Origin: Acidimicrobiaceae bacterium | GTDB lineage: Bacteria > Actinomycetota > Acidimicrobiia > Acidimicrobiales > RAAP-2 | Assembly (NCBI GenBank): GCA_003160635.1 | Contig: PMLV01000201.1 | Location: 1-64,000 of the forward strand | Reading direction: 5' to 3' | DNA: 64,000 nt | Part shown: positions 1 to 9,077 of the stretch, one piece after another | Layout of the letters: each line of letters begins with the position of its first letter | How positions within the stretch are numbered: position 1 is the stretch's first letter | The notes under the pieces: generated by a model | Told to the model about the DNA's origin: nothing | Databases searched by the model: none | What the model saw: only the letters and a program-made list of their open reading frames with translations | Made by a program: the position numbers and the translations under genes

Positions 1-14
1 GATGTGGTCGTCAT
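1..14 (-). CDS. First codons of a gene leaving the left edge, probably an amidohydrolase
   Basis: Read on the minus strand, a start codon lies at 14-12 behind an AAGGAGC ribosome site and gives M-T-T-T before the window ends. The first 25 bases of the window, covering ribosome site and start, are identical to 11804-11828, the 5' end of the minus-strand amidohydrolase at 10483-11817. I infer a paralogous amidohydrolase runs off to the left. Only four codons are visible, so the family assignment rests on that repeat alone. Confidence 0.4.
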
Positions 15-41
15 CGGTGCTCCTTCGTCCGACCAGTTGTA

Positions 42-58
42 TGCAGTACAGTACCGCA
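42..58. promoter_or_regulatory. Near-perfect inverted repeat, operator candidate
   Basis: TGCAGTAC-A-GTACCGCA is an 8-1-8 inverted repeat with one mismatch. It lies in the 129-bp divergent gap between the gene leaving the left edge and the SMP-30 gene, a usual place for a TetR-type operator. No regulator can be assigned. Confidence 0.35.
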
Positions 59-143
59 ACGTGCCCCGAGGCATCCCGAGAGATTCATAGAGACGGGATC
101 TCGGATTCTGCCCACCTGAACAGCTTCGAACCTACGGAGTGGA

Positions 144-1022
144 ATGGCGCCACCGGAACAGATGAATGAAGGAGCGGAACTGGTCTGCACGCTCGCGTCG
201 ACGCCGCTCGCCGAGGGATTTGTGTTTGGCGACGGAGTGCGGTGGCATGAGAACCGAGTCTGGTTCTCTGATCTCCACGGGAATCGCATCATGACGGCTG
301 ACGTGGCAGGAAACCTGGCGGTTATCGCCGAGACGGACCACCCGTCGGGACTCGGGTGGCTGCCGGACGGAACATTGGTCTTCGGGACGTTCGGTGCGCC
401 CTACCTCAAGCGGCTGGAAACCACAGGTGACGTCTCAGTGATCCACGACTTCGGGCCGGACGCTTCTTCACTCAACGACCTCGTCGTGGGTCCCGGGGGC
501 CGGATCTATCTCGACCTCTACGACGACGGATACGGCGAAGCGCGACGAGGTCACGTAGTGCTGGTTACGCCGGGCGGGGCCCAGCAAGTGACCGAAGACC
601 TGATGACGCCCAACGGAATCGGCATCACGCCCGACCAGACCACCTTGATCGTGAGCGAGACGTACGCATGTCGCTTGCTCGCCTATCCCATAATGGCCGA
701 CGGGACCCTGGGTGACCGTCGTATCTTCGCTGACCTAGCCACGCCGCTCCGTCCGGACGGCTTGTGTATCGACGAGGAGGGTGCCGTGTGGGTCGGGACG
801 GTCGACGCTAGTGAGTTCCTGCGTGTCCTCGATGGCGGCGTCGTAACGCATCGCATACCGACGCCTGGACGCTGGGCGGTCGCACCTGCCCTCGGAGGGA
901 ACGACCGGCGGACCCTCTACCTCTTGACTGCGGAGACGACTTATCCCGACCTTGCCCGAGGCCAGTCGAAGGGGTACATCGAACAAACCCGTGTCGAGAT
1001 TCCTGGGGCCGGCTGGCCGTAG
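144..1022 (+). CDS. SMP-30/gluconolactonase/LRE-family protein
   Basis: A 292-residue beta-propeller of the SMP-30/gluconolactonase type, predicted to hydrolyse a sugar or cyclic-ester lactone with a divalent metal. Visible blade motifs are GDGVRWHENRVWFSD near residue 30, SGLGWLPDG near 68, NDLVVGPGGRIYLD near 110, PNGIGITPDQ near 155 and PDGLCIDEEGAVWVG near 200, which supply the usual Asn/Asp metal-site neighbourhoods. Length is normal. The ATG at 144 follows ACGGAG. Its substrate is unknown; the family also includes calcium-binding and drug-responsive lactonases. It is the first rightward gene and is separated from the LuxC/LuxE pair by a gap with a StrR-type palindrome. Confidence 0.85.
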   Translation: MAPPEQMNEGAELVCTLASTPLAEGFVFGDGVRWHENRVWFSDLHGNRIMTADVAGNLAVIAETDHPSGLGWLPDGTLVFGTFGAPYLKRLETTGDVSVIHDFGPDASSLNDLVVGPGGRIYLDLYDDGYGEARRGHVVLVTPGGAQQVTEDLMTPNGIGITPDQTTLIVSETYACRLLAYPIMADGTLGDRRIFADLATPLRPDGLCIDEEGAVWVGTVDASEFLRVLDGGVVTHRIPTPGRWAVAPALGGNDRRTLYLLTAETTYPDLARGQSKGYIEQTRVEIPGAGWP

Positions 1023-1052
1023 GGAGACAAGTGGTCGTGGAAGCGACGGGCC

Positions 1053-1081
1053 GTCCAGATGGAGATAATCCACAGTTAGAC
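1053..1081. promoter_or_regulatory. StrR-type palindrome, copy 1
   Basis: GTCCAGATG, 11 bp, then CAGTTAGAC, centred at 1067. It belongs to a six-copy family with 9-bp arms and an 11-bp middle. It lies 185 bp before the TTG start of the LuxC-like gene and about 30 bp after the SMP-30 stop, so it is placed to act on the LuxC/LuxE transcript. Confidence 0.6.
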
Positions 1082-1265
1082 GTTCATTGCCATCACAAAA
1101 TAAGCGCTATCCCACCTAAAAACCTGGTCACTTTGGGGAGAACCATATGAGCTTCAAATAATTCACACCAACGGCGCGTGCTGTCCTCTTCAGAGCATAG
1201 ATCGCACTCACTGCGGCGCCGAAACAGGATGTCATAATCTATTGCATCGGGACAAAGGAGAACTT

Positions 1266-2663
1266 TTGCCAACGTCTGTCGGCACCGCCATCAAGGTCCC
1301 CCATGTCGTGCGAGGACGCGTGCTCTGGGGGGAAGATGACCAATACCTCTCTCGGGATCTCGGCGTTCCCCTCGTCACGCCAAGGTTGCACCTGAACGAT
1401 CTGTTCCCTCCCCGGAGCGAGCCGGGTCCAGCTTTCGACGTCCCCGTGTCGGACATCGTCGACTTCGTCGCGGAGACGGCAGCGCAGCTCGACCTTAAGA
1501 CGAATGAGCACCTGCAGGAGTCGCTGGAGATGACGGTCCAGCTGAGTCAGCTGCCGCGCAGGGTGATCGTGAACACCTATTCCGGACTGAGTCCGTATCT
1601 GACGCGTGACGCGCTGCTCTACCGACTGCGAGGAACGTTCGGGAATATCGATGTACTCGACGGATGGGTTGAACACACGGACCCGCTCGGGAACACCGGC
1701 AAGATCCGTGCGTTCCCACCCCGGCTTGTGCACATGCTGGCCGGGAATTCTCCTGGTGCGGCTCTCATGTCGATCGCCGACGGTGCGATGGTTAAGGCAG
1801 TCAACGTGTACAAGCTGCCCTCTGCCGATCCGTTCAGCACTATCGCCGTGCTGAGGACGATGGCGGACATCGCACCCGATCATCCGGTTCTCCGCTCGAT
1901 TTCTGCCGTGTATTGGCGAGGGGGCGACGCTTCGGTCGAGGGTGTGCTCTACCGGTCGCAATATTTTGACAAGCTTGTCGCCTGGGGCGGCGGTGAGGCT
2001 ATTTCGAACGCAGCGAAGTATGTCGGGCCGGGATTCCAGCTCATATCCTTCGACCCGAAGGTCTCCATGGCGGTTATCGGGCTGGAAGCGTTCGCCAGCG
2101 ATGCGACGCTCGAGGAGGTGGCTGACCTGACGGCTCAGGACGTGACCATCTTCAATCAGGACGCGTGCGTCGCACCGCGACAAATCTTCGTCGAGGCGGA
2201 GATCGTCGACGTTGATCGGTTCTGCAGCCTGCTGTTCGAGCGCCTGGGCGTTGACCGCCCGTTGGCTTCCGCCATTGGCCCTAAGCCACCGAGCGACATC
2301 CGTGACGCCGTCGATGGGCTGCGGTGGCTCGAACCCGAATACCGAGTGTGGGGAGAATGCGATGGTCGCGGCTTAGTGGTTCGATCACCTCAGCCCGTCG
2401 ACTTCCACCCCTCCAACAAGACGGTCAACGTCGTGCCCGTCAGGGCGATGCTCGACGCCGCCGCCTTCGCCACCGTTGCCACACAGACGGTCGGCGTCTT
2501 CCCTTCACACCGGAAGGAGGAACTGCGCGACCGGCTCGCTTGTGCGGGGGTACAACGGGTGGTGCGAATCGGGAGCGTGCTCAAGGGATCGTCCGGCGGG
2601 GTACACGACGGGATGTACCCATTGCACCGCATGGTCAACTGGGTGGTCGACGACGACGCATGA
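1266..2663 (+). CDS. LuxC-like acyl-CoA/acyl-protein reductase
   Basis: A 465-residue member of the LuxC acyl-CoA reductase family, which reduces an enzyme-bound acyl thioester with NADPH to an aldehyde. The nucleotide-binding stretch HMLAGNSPGAALMSI lies near residue 158. The QDACVAPR motif near 301 carries the acyl-accepting cysteine. The C-terminal LHRMVNWVVDD is also typical. I place the start at TTG 1266 because AAAGGAG lies five bases before it; an in-frame TTG at 1242 has no such site. The LuxE-like gene follows after 73 bp, as in fatty-acid reductase operons, but no luciferase genes are present, so the aldehyde must serve another purpose. Confidence 0.85.
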   Translation: MPTSVGTAIKVPHVVRGRVLWGEDDQYLSRDLGVPLVTPRLHLNDLFPPRSEPGPAFDVPVSDIVDFVAETAAQLDLKTNEHLQESLEMTVQLSQLPRRVIVNTYSGLSPYLTRDALLYRLRGTFGNIDVLDGWVEHTDPLGNTGKIRAFPPRLVHMLAGNSPGAALMSIADGAMVKAVNVYKLPSADPFSTIAVLRTMADIAPDHPVLRSISAVYWRGGDASVEGVLYRSQYFDKLVAWGGGEAISNAAKYVGPGFQLISFDPKVSMAVIGLEAFASDATLEEVADLTAQDVTIFNQDACVAPRQIFVEAEIVDVDRFCSLLFERLGVDRPLASAIGPKPPSDIRDAVDGLRWLEPEYRVWGECDGRGLVVRSPQPVDFHPSNKTVNVVPVRAMLDAAAFATVATQTVGVFPSHRKEELRDRLACAGVQRVVRIGSVLKGSSGGVHDGMYPLHRMVNWVVDDDA

Positions 2664-2736
2664 CCGGGCACACGTTGAACCAGAGCTGGTGCGTCCGCGC
2701 CGGGAACGCTCACCAATACCGCAAGTGGGAGGGACG

Positions 2737-4032
2737 ATGGAAACAGTCGTTGCGCGACCGATTGTTATCGAAGCACTTGATCGTCGCTTTCAAGAGGCCC
2801 TGATCCGGGTTCCGGTCCTTCGTCGGCGTGCCGAAGCGGAAGGGATCACAAGGGTTCGATCCCTCGAAGATGTTGTCCCCCTGCTCTTCCCGCATACCGT
2901 CTACAAGAGTTACCCCGCGTCATTGCTGACCGAGGGACGCTGGGTGCAGATGAACCGTTGGCTCGACTCGACATCGGCAGACCGTATCGACGTCGAGGTC
3001 TCCGGAGTCAGCGATGTCGACGGCTGGATTGAGCGATTGGGAGCTGCGGGACACTTCATCACGTCGTCGAGCGGGACGACCGGCAAGTCGTCGTTCCTCC
3101 ACAAGTCGCAGGCTGATCTCGACGCAGCGACTAAGAACATGCTGGATCATCTGCGCACGACTGGTGTGGCGGGCGACAACAGCTGGCACATGATCAGCCT
3201 GGGAGCGGACAACCAGAGTGCCAGTCGGCGGCCTATGCAGGAAGAGTTCGAGCGCGATTTCGCACGATCCGACAACATCGCGCCGTTCCCATCCCCGCCG
3301 CAGGCGGAAGGACATTATGCATTCATGACCCGCATGACCGGTTTCCGGCGGGCCATGGCCGAAGGGACCGTGACACCGGAAGAACTGCAGGCGCATGAGG
3401 CCGAGGCGATGCGCCGCGACCAAGAGACGAAGAGTCGTCTGTCCTACTACGCGGCGCAGGTCCTGGAGCGACCAGGCGACAGCTTCCTGATCGGGACCAT
3501 GATGGCGCTGGCGTGGCGTTTCGTGGAGGAACTCCGCGAACTCGGTGCCAAGCCGGGCGACCTGACCGGGGATAATGCCATCTTCATGGCGGGTGGCACC
3601 AAGGGCGTCGTCCTTCCGCCCGATCACGTCCCGCAGATCCTCTCCATGCTGCACATCGACCCGACCAGATTTGTTCAGTTCTATTCGATGCAGGAGATCA
3701 ACCTGGGCATGCCCCGGTGTATCGAGGATCGCTACCACGTCCCCGATCAACTACTCCTCTTAGTGCTCGATGAACCCGGAGAGAAGCTGGAGTCGATATC
3801 GGATTGCCAGACAGAAGGTAGAGCCGCGTTCTTTGACGTCTCTGTGGACGGACGGTGGGGTGGGATTATTTCGGGCGATCGCATCCGAGCGGAATATGGG
3901 ATGTGTCCCTGCGGCCGTCCTGGCCCGACCGTGTTTAGTGACATCGTCCGTTACTCGGGACTCTCCAACGACGACAAGATCACCTGCGCCGGCACGATGG
4001 ATGCATACGTCCGGGGACTGGTGGAGGACTGA
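2737..4032 (+). CDS. LuxE-like acyl-protein synthetase (adenylate-forming)
   Basis: A 431-residue protein of the LuxE/PaaK-like adenylate-forming group. In LuxE systems this enzyme activates a carboxylic acid with ATP and hands the acyl group to a cysteine for transfer to LuxC. The phosphate-binding loop SSSGTTGKSSF is near residues 110-120, and YSMQEINLGMPRC is near 310. A cysteine pair, CPCGRPGP, near 390 resembles the C-terminal loop of this family. The ATG at 2737 has a strong GGGAGG site; longer in-frame upstream extensions are out of character. Together with LuxC it should form an ATP- and NADPH-driven carboxylic acid reductase. A phenylacetate-CoA-ligase-like role is the alternative. 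Confidence 0.8.
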   Translation: METVVARPIVIEALDRRFQEALIRVPVLRRRAEAEGITRVRSLEDVVPLLFPHTVYKSYPASLLTEGRWVQMNRWLDSTSADRIDVEVSGVSDVDGWIERLGAAGHFITSSSGTTGKSSFLHKSQADLDAATKNMLDHLRTTGVAGDNSWHMISLGADNQSASRRPMQEEFERDFARSDNIAPFPSPPQAEGHYAFMTRMTGFRRAMAEGTVTPEELQAHEAEAMRRDQETKSRLSYYAAQVLERPGDSFLIGTMMALAWRFVEELRELGAKPGDLTGDNAIFMAGGTKGVVLPPDHVPQILSMLHIDPTRFVQFYSMQEINLGMPRCIEDRYHVPDQLLLLVLDEPGEKLESISDCQTEGRAAFFDVSVDGRWGGIISGDRIRAEYGMCPCGRPGPTVFSDIVRYSGLSNDDKITCAGTMDAYVRGLVED

Positions 4033-4139
4033 GGCGTCGGCGATGGGAGGTCCGGTGGTTGGCGGTATGCAAGAGCGAGCGAGCAAGCGGGTGAAGCGTA
4101 CGTACAGAATGGGGTTCTAGCGATGAGCCAAGGGTCTGA

Positions 4140-5174
4140 TTGAAAGATGACACGATGACCTCACACACGGCCGCATTTGGAGCCGACTCGACGACGGAGG
4201 ACGTCCTGTGCGGGATCGATCTCAGTTCAATTACTGCTCTCGTGACAGGCGCCTCCGCTGGTTTGGGGGTTGAGACCGCCCGTGCTCTGGCAGCGCATGG
4301 TGCCACCGTGATCGCAGCATCCCGCGACGTCGCGAAAGCCGAGAAGGAGCTCGCCGAGGTCCGGATTGCGACGGGGAGTCGGGTCACCGTCGAAGAGGTT
4401 GATCTCGCTAGTCTGGCGTCCGTCCGTTCGTTCACCGATCGGATACGGGAGACGTACGACAGGTTGAACTTGATCATCGCCAACGCGGGGGTCATGGCGT
4501 GTCCCGAAGGGCGCACGGTCGATGGGTTCGAGATCCAGTTTGGGACGAACCACCTGGGACACTTCCTTCTCGTGAATCGGTTGATCCCTCTGCTCGTAGC
4601 GGGAGCTCCGAGTCGCGTGGTGTGCCTGTCGTCCGCCGGCCATCGCCGGGCCGACATCGACCTCGGCGACCCGAACCTCGATGCCACTCCGTACAGTGCG
4701 TTCGACGCGTACGGTCGATCGAAAACGGCAAATATCTTGTTTGCCGTGGCGTTAGACCGTAGGATGCGCGACCAGGGCGTGCGCGCCTGCGCAGTGCATC
4801 CGGGGACGATCGGTACGACCCAGCTAATGCGGCATCTCGATCAAGAGCACATTTCGCTCCTGAACGAGCACAGTCCGAACATGAAGTCGGTCGGTGCCGG
4901 TGCGGCCACGACCGTCTGGGCAGCGGTCATAGCGGAGGGCGAAGCGGTCGGCGGTCATTATGCGGAGGACTGCGCGGTAGCGCCGGTGTCAGACGAGGAG
5001 GTAACGGCTACCGGCGGGCGAGCGGGGGTGCGCTCGTACGCCGTGGATCCCGACCGTGCCGAAGCTCTTTGGGCAGTCTCAGAACATATGGTCGGCGAAC
5101 AGTTCACGGCGCATGACAGCACTTCTGCGCAGGAGGGGAGTTCAAGGACCCACAGCCCGCCCCGTCTGGTGTAA
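4140..5174 (+). CDS. SDR oxidoreductase, retinol dehydrogenase/WWOX-like
   Basis: A 344-residue short-chain dehydrogenase. It shows the cofactor loop TGASAGLG near residue 37, the NADP-favouring AASRD at the end of the second strand, NAGVM near 116, FGTNHLGHF, the catalytic serine in CLSSAG, and the catalytic YGRSK near 193. Sequence and length resemble retinol dehydrogenase or protochlorophyllide-reductase-like SDRs acting on hydrophobic alcohols or aldehydes. Following the LuxC/LuxE pair, it could reduce the aldehyde they make (inference). The start is either TTG 4140 with AAGGGT upstream or ATG 4155 with a weak site. Confidence 0.8.
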   Translation: MKDDTMTSHTAAFGADSTTEDVLCGIDLSSITALVTGASAGLGVETARALAAHGATVIAASRDVAKAEKELAEVRIATGSRVTVEEVDLASLASVRSFTDRIRETYDRLNLIIANAGVMACPEGRTVDGFEIQFGTNHLGHFLLVNRLIPLLVAGAPSRVVCLSSAGHRRADIDLGDPNLDATPYSAFDAYGRSKTANILFAVALDRRMRDQGVRACAVHPGTIGTTQLMRHLDQEHISLLNEHSPNMKSVGAGAATTVWAAVIAEGEAVGGHYAEDCAVAPVSDEEVTATGGRAGVRSYAVDPDRAEALWAVSEHMVGEQFTAHDSTSAQEGSSRTHSPPRLV

Positions 5175-5462
5175 CCCTGGGACGAGATCCGCCTCATTGG
5201 GTCGGTTGCCAAACCCACGATCGCTGCCGTTCAGGGGGGATGCATCGGTGGAGGACAGCGGCGACATCAAGACCCTGCACGCCGATACCGTCGCCTTCGC
5301 GCACGAAGTAGGCGAACAGGATCCGGTCGTCCTTCGACAAGCAAAGCGCGCATCACGCATCACGCATCGCGCATCACGCATCACCATGGACATCACTATG
5401 TGCTGCCGCGCATGGAGGAACTCCTCGACGAGTTCCTCAAGATGCAACATTCGGGGATCTGA
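5175..5462 (+). pseudogene. Decayed enoyl-CoA hydratase/isomerase with missing middle
   Basis: Frame 5175-5462 begins WDEIRLIGSVAKPTIAAVQG and continues with GCIGGG, which is the oxyanion-hole region of a crotonase. About 100 residues of the family fold are then missing. In a neighbouring frame, HADTVAFAHEVGEQDPVVLR plus QAKRA matches the C-terminal crotonase helix. An expanded heptamer run (5350-5384) interrupts the end, and the first frame then resumes with RMEELLDEFLKMQHSGI and a stop. There is no start codon context. I read this as an internally deleted, frameshifted remnant, not a working gene. Confidence 0.7.
5350..5384 (+). repeat. Five tandem heptamers GCATCRC
   Basis: GCATCAC, GCATCAC, GCATCGC, GCATCAC, GCATCAC stand head to tail inside the crotonase remnant. 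A 7-bp unit shifts the reading frame, which fits slippage in a sequence no longer under selection. It has no spacers, so it is not a CRISPR array. Confidence 0.9.
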
Positions 5463-5736
5463 CTGATCGGACGGGAGGCTGGGCCGAACGTCGCGTTCGA
5501 CAGTCAGGTATTGCGTCGTGGTAGATGCGTGCCTACACCTAAACGCTAGGGAGACCCAATTGCAGGTGCGACTGGTGAAAACGTGTTGGTCCGTATTGAT
5601 CGCATGGACGCCGTCCCTCGCACTCACAAAGCGGACCGGACGTGGCGGGTAGAATCGAGGTCATGCAACTGATAATTGCCGCGGTAGCCGAGACAGCGCA
5701 TTCTGAGGAGCGGGCTGCGGGCCGAGGCACCTGAAC

Positions 5737-6072
5737 GTGGCGTTTACCAGGGTGTGTGGGCTTCAAGAATTGGCAGAAGGGCAGATGGAGTCTTACTTCG
5801 TAGACGACATCGAAGTGCTCGTGGTGTGCAGCGCCGTTGGGCTCCATGCCTTCGACGGGACGTGTCCACATGAGGATTTTCCGCTGGTGGACGGTGTGTT
5901 CGACGGTTCCACGATCGTCTGCAGCGGGCATGGGTGGATTTTCAACGCCATGACCGGGCAAGGGGTGAATCCTCCGGGGTGCCGCCTCACCGAGTACCCC
6001 ATCAAGGCGGAGAACGACGGGATCTATGTGGACGTTGACGCCGTTGTGCCGCCGCTGGCACAATCGCGCTGA
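5737..6072 (+). CDS. Rieske [2Fe-2S] ferredoxin
   Basis: A 111-residue soluble Rieske protein. The cluster ligands are seen as CPHEDF near residue 47 and CSGHGW near 66, the C-x-H plus C-x2-H pattern. Length and the absence of a membrane anchor match ferredoxin components of multi-component oxygenases rather than the large oxygenase subunit. No reductase or oxygenase alpha subunit is adjacent, so its electron partner must lie elsewhere; the P450 at the right edge is one possible but unproven client. Start is GTG 5737. An amidohydrolase follows 187 bp later. Confidence 0.9.
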   Translation: MAFTRVCGLQELAEGQMESYFVDDIEVLVVCSAVGLHAFDGTCPHEDFPLVDGVFDGSTIVCSGHGWIFNAMTGQGVNPPGCRLTEYPIKAENDGIYVDVDAVVPPLAQSR

Positions 6073-6259
6073 CGCTTTCGCTGGCTGATCGCGCGTGAGG
6101 CGGCACTTTTGGGGAGGGACTTATGACGGCGGATTTGGTGGGTACGGGAGAACCTGACGACAACGAGGCTGGACGACCCCCTCGTTGTGGTCATCTGATT
6201 GCCATGTATTGCCATCGCTCGAGACGCTCCGCTCGTACTGCCCGAAGGGGTACCGCCGC

Positions 6260-7603
6260 ATGAGCGTGACCACGTCGCAAAGCGGAGCAAGTAGCACGGA
6301 GGATTCTGCTCCGATGGTGATCGTGTCCTGCGACACGCACATCGGACCCCGTCTGGCGGAGGATCTCCGTCCGTATTGCCCCCGGGGCCTGCTCGAGCCG
6401 TTCGACGACTACGTGGATGGCTTGAACAGGAAGCGGGCGGAAGCGGCTGCCAACAAGGAGAAAGTCTCCTTCGGTGGGAACAGCGTGGGTCCCGATTGGG
6501 GAGTGCGTTTCGCCAACCTCGAGACGCCGGGCCACTACGACATGCATGCTCGACTCCGTGATCTGGACAGCGACGGGGTAGCAGCCGAGGTCATGTTCCA
6601 CGACAGTCAAAACGGCGAGCCCATTCCATTCCAACAAGGCACCCTGCTTATGCGCGGGACTGGAGTGGACCAGGATTTCAGATTGCTTCGCGCTGGCCAG
6701 CGGATCTACAACGAATGGCTCGCTGACGTCTGTTCGATTGAGCCTGAGCGCCACGTCGGGTTGATGCATCTCCCGATGTGGGACATAGAGGCTGCACTCG
6801 AGGAGCTCCAGTGGGCCCGCTCGGTTGGCTTGAAGGGACTGAATTTCCTCTATCCAAGAGCCTACATCCAGCCCTACAACGATCCGGCATGGGATACGTT
6901 CTTCTCCGCTTGTGAGGATCTCGGCGTCACACTGTGTAACCACGGTGGGGCAGGTGCGAGCGGGGGGACGTACCCGGGAGCGATGTCAATCGCGAAGTAC
7001 GAGTTGTCGATGATGACGAGGATCTGTCCCATGGACCAGCTCGTCTTCGGCGGCGTCTTCGAGCGCCATCCCCAGCTACGTTTAGTCAATACGGAGTCGC
7101 CTGGGTTGTGGTGGGAATTCGTGTTGAAGGAGATGGACAGTATCTACCTCACCGACACGCAAAGCTATGGGCCGCGGGAGAAAGAACGGGTGCCCCGCCT
7201 TCCCAGCGAATACGCGGGGAAGCAGGTTTGGATTGGAGCGAGCTTCCAGGCCCGCTTTGAGGCCGAGGATGCGATCGCCAAAGGCTACGAGGACCGTGTG
7301 ATCTGGGGATCTGACTATCCGCACTTCGAAGGCACGTACCAGTACGATGCAACCGGTCCGAACGGCGAGCCGATGACATGGGCTTCCCTCCGGTTCACCT
7401 ACGCCGGGCTCCCGGCCGATCGGGTGCGCGCCATGATCGGCGGCAATGCGATGAATGCCTATGACCTCGACTACGGCGCGCTTGAGCGTGTCGCCGCCCG
7501 CATTAACGCACCGACCTATGAAGACCTCAACAATGCAACGGTCGAGAGCCGTCCGAAGGACAGTGGACACCTGGCCTTCAGGACCTTCGGGTTCTGGAAT
7601 TAG
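6260..7603 (+). CDS. COG2159 amidohydrolase (Amidohydro_2 family)
   Basis: A 447-residue metal-dependent TIM-barrel protein of PF04909. The N-terminal metal motif appears as CDTHIG near residue 24 (D-x-H in place of H-x-H). The central NHGG lies near 230, and the C-terminal WGSDYPHFEG near 350 carries the conserved Asp. The family includes hydrolases and non-oxidative decarboxylases (ACMSD, gamma-resorcylate decarboxylase types), so either reaction is possible. I use ATG 6260 because GAAGGGG precedes it; an extension to 6185 would be untypical. The Rieske gene lies upstream and an Ltp-like thiolase downstream. Confidence 0.85.
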   Translation: MSVTTSQSGASSTEDSAPMVIVSCDTHIGPRLAEDLRPYCPRGLLEPFDDYVDGLNRKRAEAAANKEKVSFGGNSVGPDWGVRFANLETPGHYDMHARLRDLDSDGVAAEVMFHDSQNGEPIPFQQGTLLMRGTGVDQDFRLLRAGQRIYNEWLADVCSIEPERHVGLMHLPMWDIEAALEELQWARSVGLKGLNFLYPRAYIQPYNDPAWDTFFSACEDLGVTLCNHGGAGASGGTYPGAMSIAKYELSMMTRICPMDQLVFGGVFERHPQLRLVNTESPGLWWEFVLKEMDSIYLTDTQSYGPREKERVPRLPSEYAGKQVWIGASFQARFEAEDAIAKGYEDRVIWGSDYPHFEGTYQYDATGPNGEPMTWASLRFTYAGLPADRVRAMIGGNAMNAYDLDYGALERVAARINAPTYEDLNNATVESRPKDSGHLAFRTFGFWN

Positions 7604-7911
7604 CTCGTCGTCGCCCACCGGGCGCTCCTGTCTGCACAACGAACGACCAGTAGGAAGCTCGATCCCGTGGATTGCGACTTCGGCTGAGACAGCGCAACTC
7701 CACGGTGTTCGCGCTGCCCAGGCTGGAATCCTGAAGCGATACTGCTTTCTCGTCAATCAACAGTTCTTTGAGATTTGCATGCGGCTGCGGTACGTGTGGG
7801 GTCTGTCTGCTGAGGACGATTGCCTAGTGTCTGTGCAGGGTAAGTTTGGACATGATGATCGACCCGCGAGGCGACCGGTCGTGACAATCGAACGCGAGGG
7901 GGTCGAGCAGA
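7604..7911. other. Intergenic stretch with nothing recognised
   Basis: About 300 bases between the amidohydrolase and the Ltp-like gene. No conserved frame, hairpin or palindrome was convincing on either strand. The GAGGGGG ribosome site of the next gene lies at its right end. Confidence 0.5.
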
Positions 7912-9075
7912 GTGGTTGATCGAGTCGCGATAGTCGGCGTTGGCTATTCCGCTCTCGGACGAGACACCGGTCTTAGCTATAAGGAGCTTGCGGTGCAGTC
8001 TGCGCTCGCAGCAATGCGTGACGGGGGCATGGGTCCGAGTGACATCGATGGCATGAGCCTCCGGGCTTTTGGTCAACCCGAGCCTTGGGGCGAAACAGCA
8101 GAGTCAGCGGCGAACGATCGCATGGCAGCGCAGATGCTCGGTATCACACCGCTCAACTGGTATTCGGGAGCGCCATCAACATTCGCGGACCTCTTCGTGT
8201 CGGCGATCGCCGCCGTGCGAGCTGGGTTGTGCCATACGTGCCTGGTCGTTCACCCGTGTCGCACCTACGCGCGGAGGCAAAGCAATGGCAATCAGCCCCA
8301 GGGCATGGGCATCACTGGCGACCATCAGTTCGCCATGCCTTTCGGCGCCACGGGTCCCGGAATGGTCGCGGGGATCACGATGCAGCGTCACATGGCGGTG
8401 TACGGCACGACAGAAGAGCAGTTCGGGCTGCAACAAGTCGCACAACGCCGCCACGCTCGACTCAATGAGCGCGCATTGCTGCGCGAGCCGCTCTCTCTCG
8501 ATGGTTATCTCAGTTCCCGATGGGTGAGCAGGCCAGTACGGCTGCTCGATTGCGACTATCCGTGCGACGCCAGCGGCGCTGTCATTGTCACGACGGAGGA
8601 TAGGGCGAGAGACCGGAGAAAGAAGCCGGTGTTCGTCGAGGCGTTGGCGTTGGCGGCGATCGATACCACTTCGTGGGAATATCTCGAGAACATCCTCGAG
8701 GGCGCCTTGGTTCCGTGCGCAAAAGCCCTTTGGTCTCGAACGGATCTGCGTCCCTCAGACGTAGACTGCGCGCAGTTGTATGACGGATTCTCCGTATTCA
8801 CGCTTTGCTGGTTGGAAGCCCTGGGATTTTGCGGCTTCGGTGAAGCCGGACCCTTCATTGCGGATGGACACACCACATTGGGCGGCTTGCTCCCGATGAA
8901 TACTGATGGCGGCGTCTGCAACGTCGGGCGTCACCATGGATCCAGCCACTGCATCGAGGCGGTCCAACAGTTGCGAGGCGAGTGTGGTGAACGCCAGGTG
9001 CCCAGTGCCGAGGTGGCCGTTTTCACCGTCGCCCATGGCTCGTACGGCCATGCTGCGCTTCTGACGGCCAGCTGA
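7912..9075 (+). CDS. Thiolase-fold lipid-transfer protein (Ltp-like), no nucleophilic Cys
   Basis: A 387-residue thiolase-superfamily protein with the N-terminal VAIVGVGYSALG and C-terminal GGVCNVGRHHGSSHCIEA region. Where classical thiolases have the acyl-accepting cysteine (CASG), this protein reads GAPSTF near residue 88, so it is unlikely to be a normal thiolase. That pattern, plus QLYDGFSV near 286 and a DUF35 partner encoded two bases downstream, resembles Ltp-type retro-aldolases that cleave beta-hydroxyacyl-CoA side chains in steroid breakdown. The actual substrate is not readable. Start is GTG 7912 behind a GAGGGGG-containing leader. Confidence 0.8.
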   Translation: MVDRVAIVGVGYSALGRDTGLSYKELAVQSALAAMRDGGMGPSDIDGMSLRAFGQPEPWGETAESAANDRMAAQMLGITPLNWYSGAPSTFADLFVSAIAAVRAGLCHTCLVVHPCRTYARRQSNGNQPQGMGITGDHQFAMPFGATGPGMVAGITMQRHMAVYGTTEEQFGLQQVAQRRHARLNERALLREPLSLDGYLSSRWVSRPVRLLDCDYPCDASGAVIVTTEDRARDRRKKPVFVEALALAAIDTTSWEYLENILEGALVPCAKALWSRTDLRPSDVDCAQLYDGFSVFTLCWLEALGFCGFGEAGPFIADGHTTLGGLLPMNTDGGVCNVGRHHGSSHCIEAVQQLRGECGERQVPSAEVAVFTVAHGSYGHAALLTAS

Positions 9076-9077
9076 GC

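Noticed and set aside
1239-2183. 314-codon minus-strand frame opposite the LuxC-like gene
   Set aside because: Antisense shadow; LuxC motifs and ribosome site are on the plus strand.
5350-5384. Tandem GCATCRC units as a CRISPR-like array
   Set aside because: Units are 7 bp, directly joined, with no spacers and no cas genes.
7912-9075. Calling this a biosynthetic or degradative thiolase
   Set aside because: The nucleophilic Cys position is not Cys, and the DUF35 partner favours an Ltp-like role.
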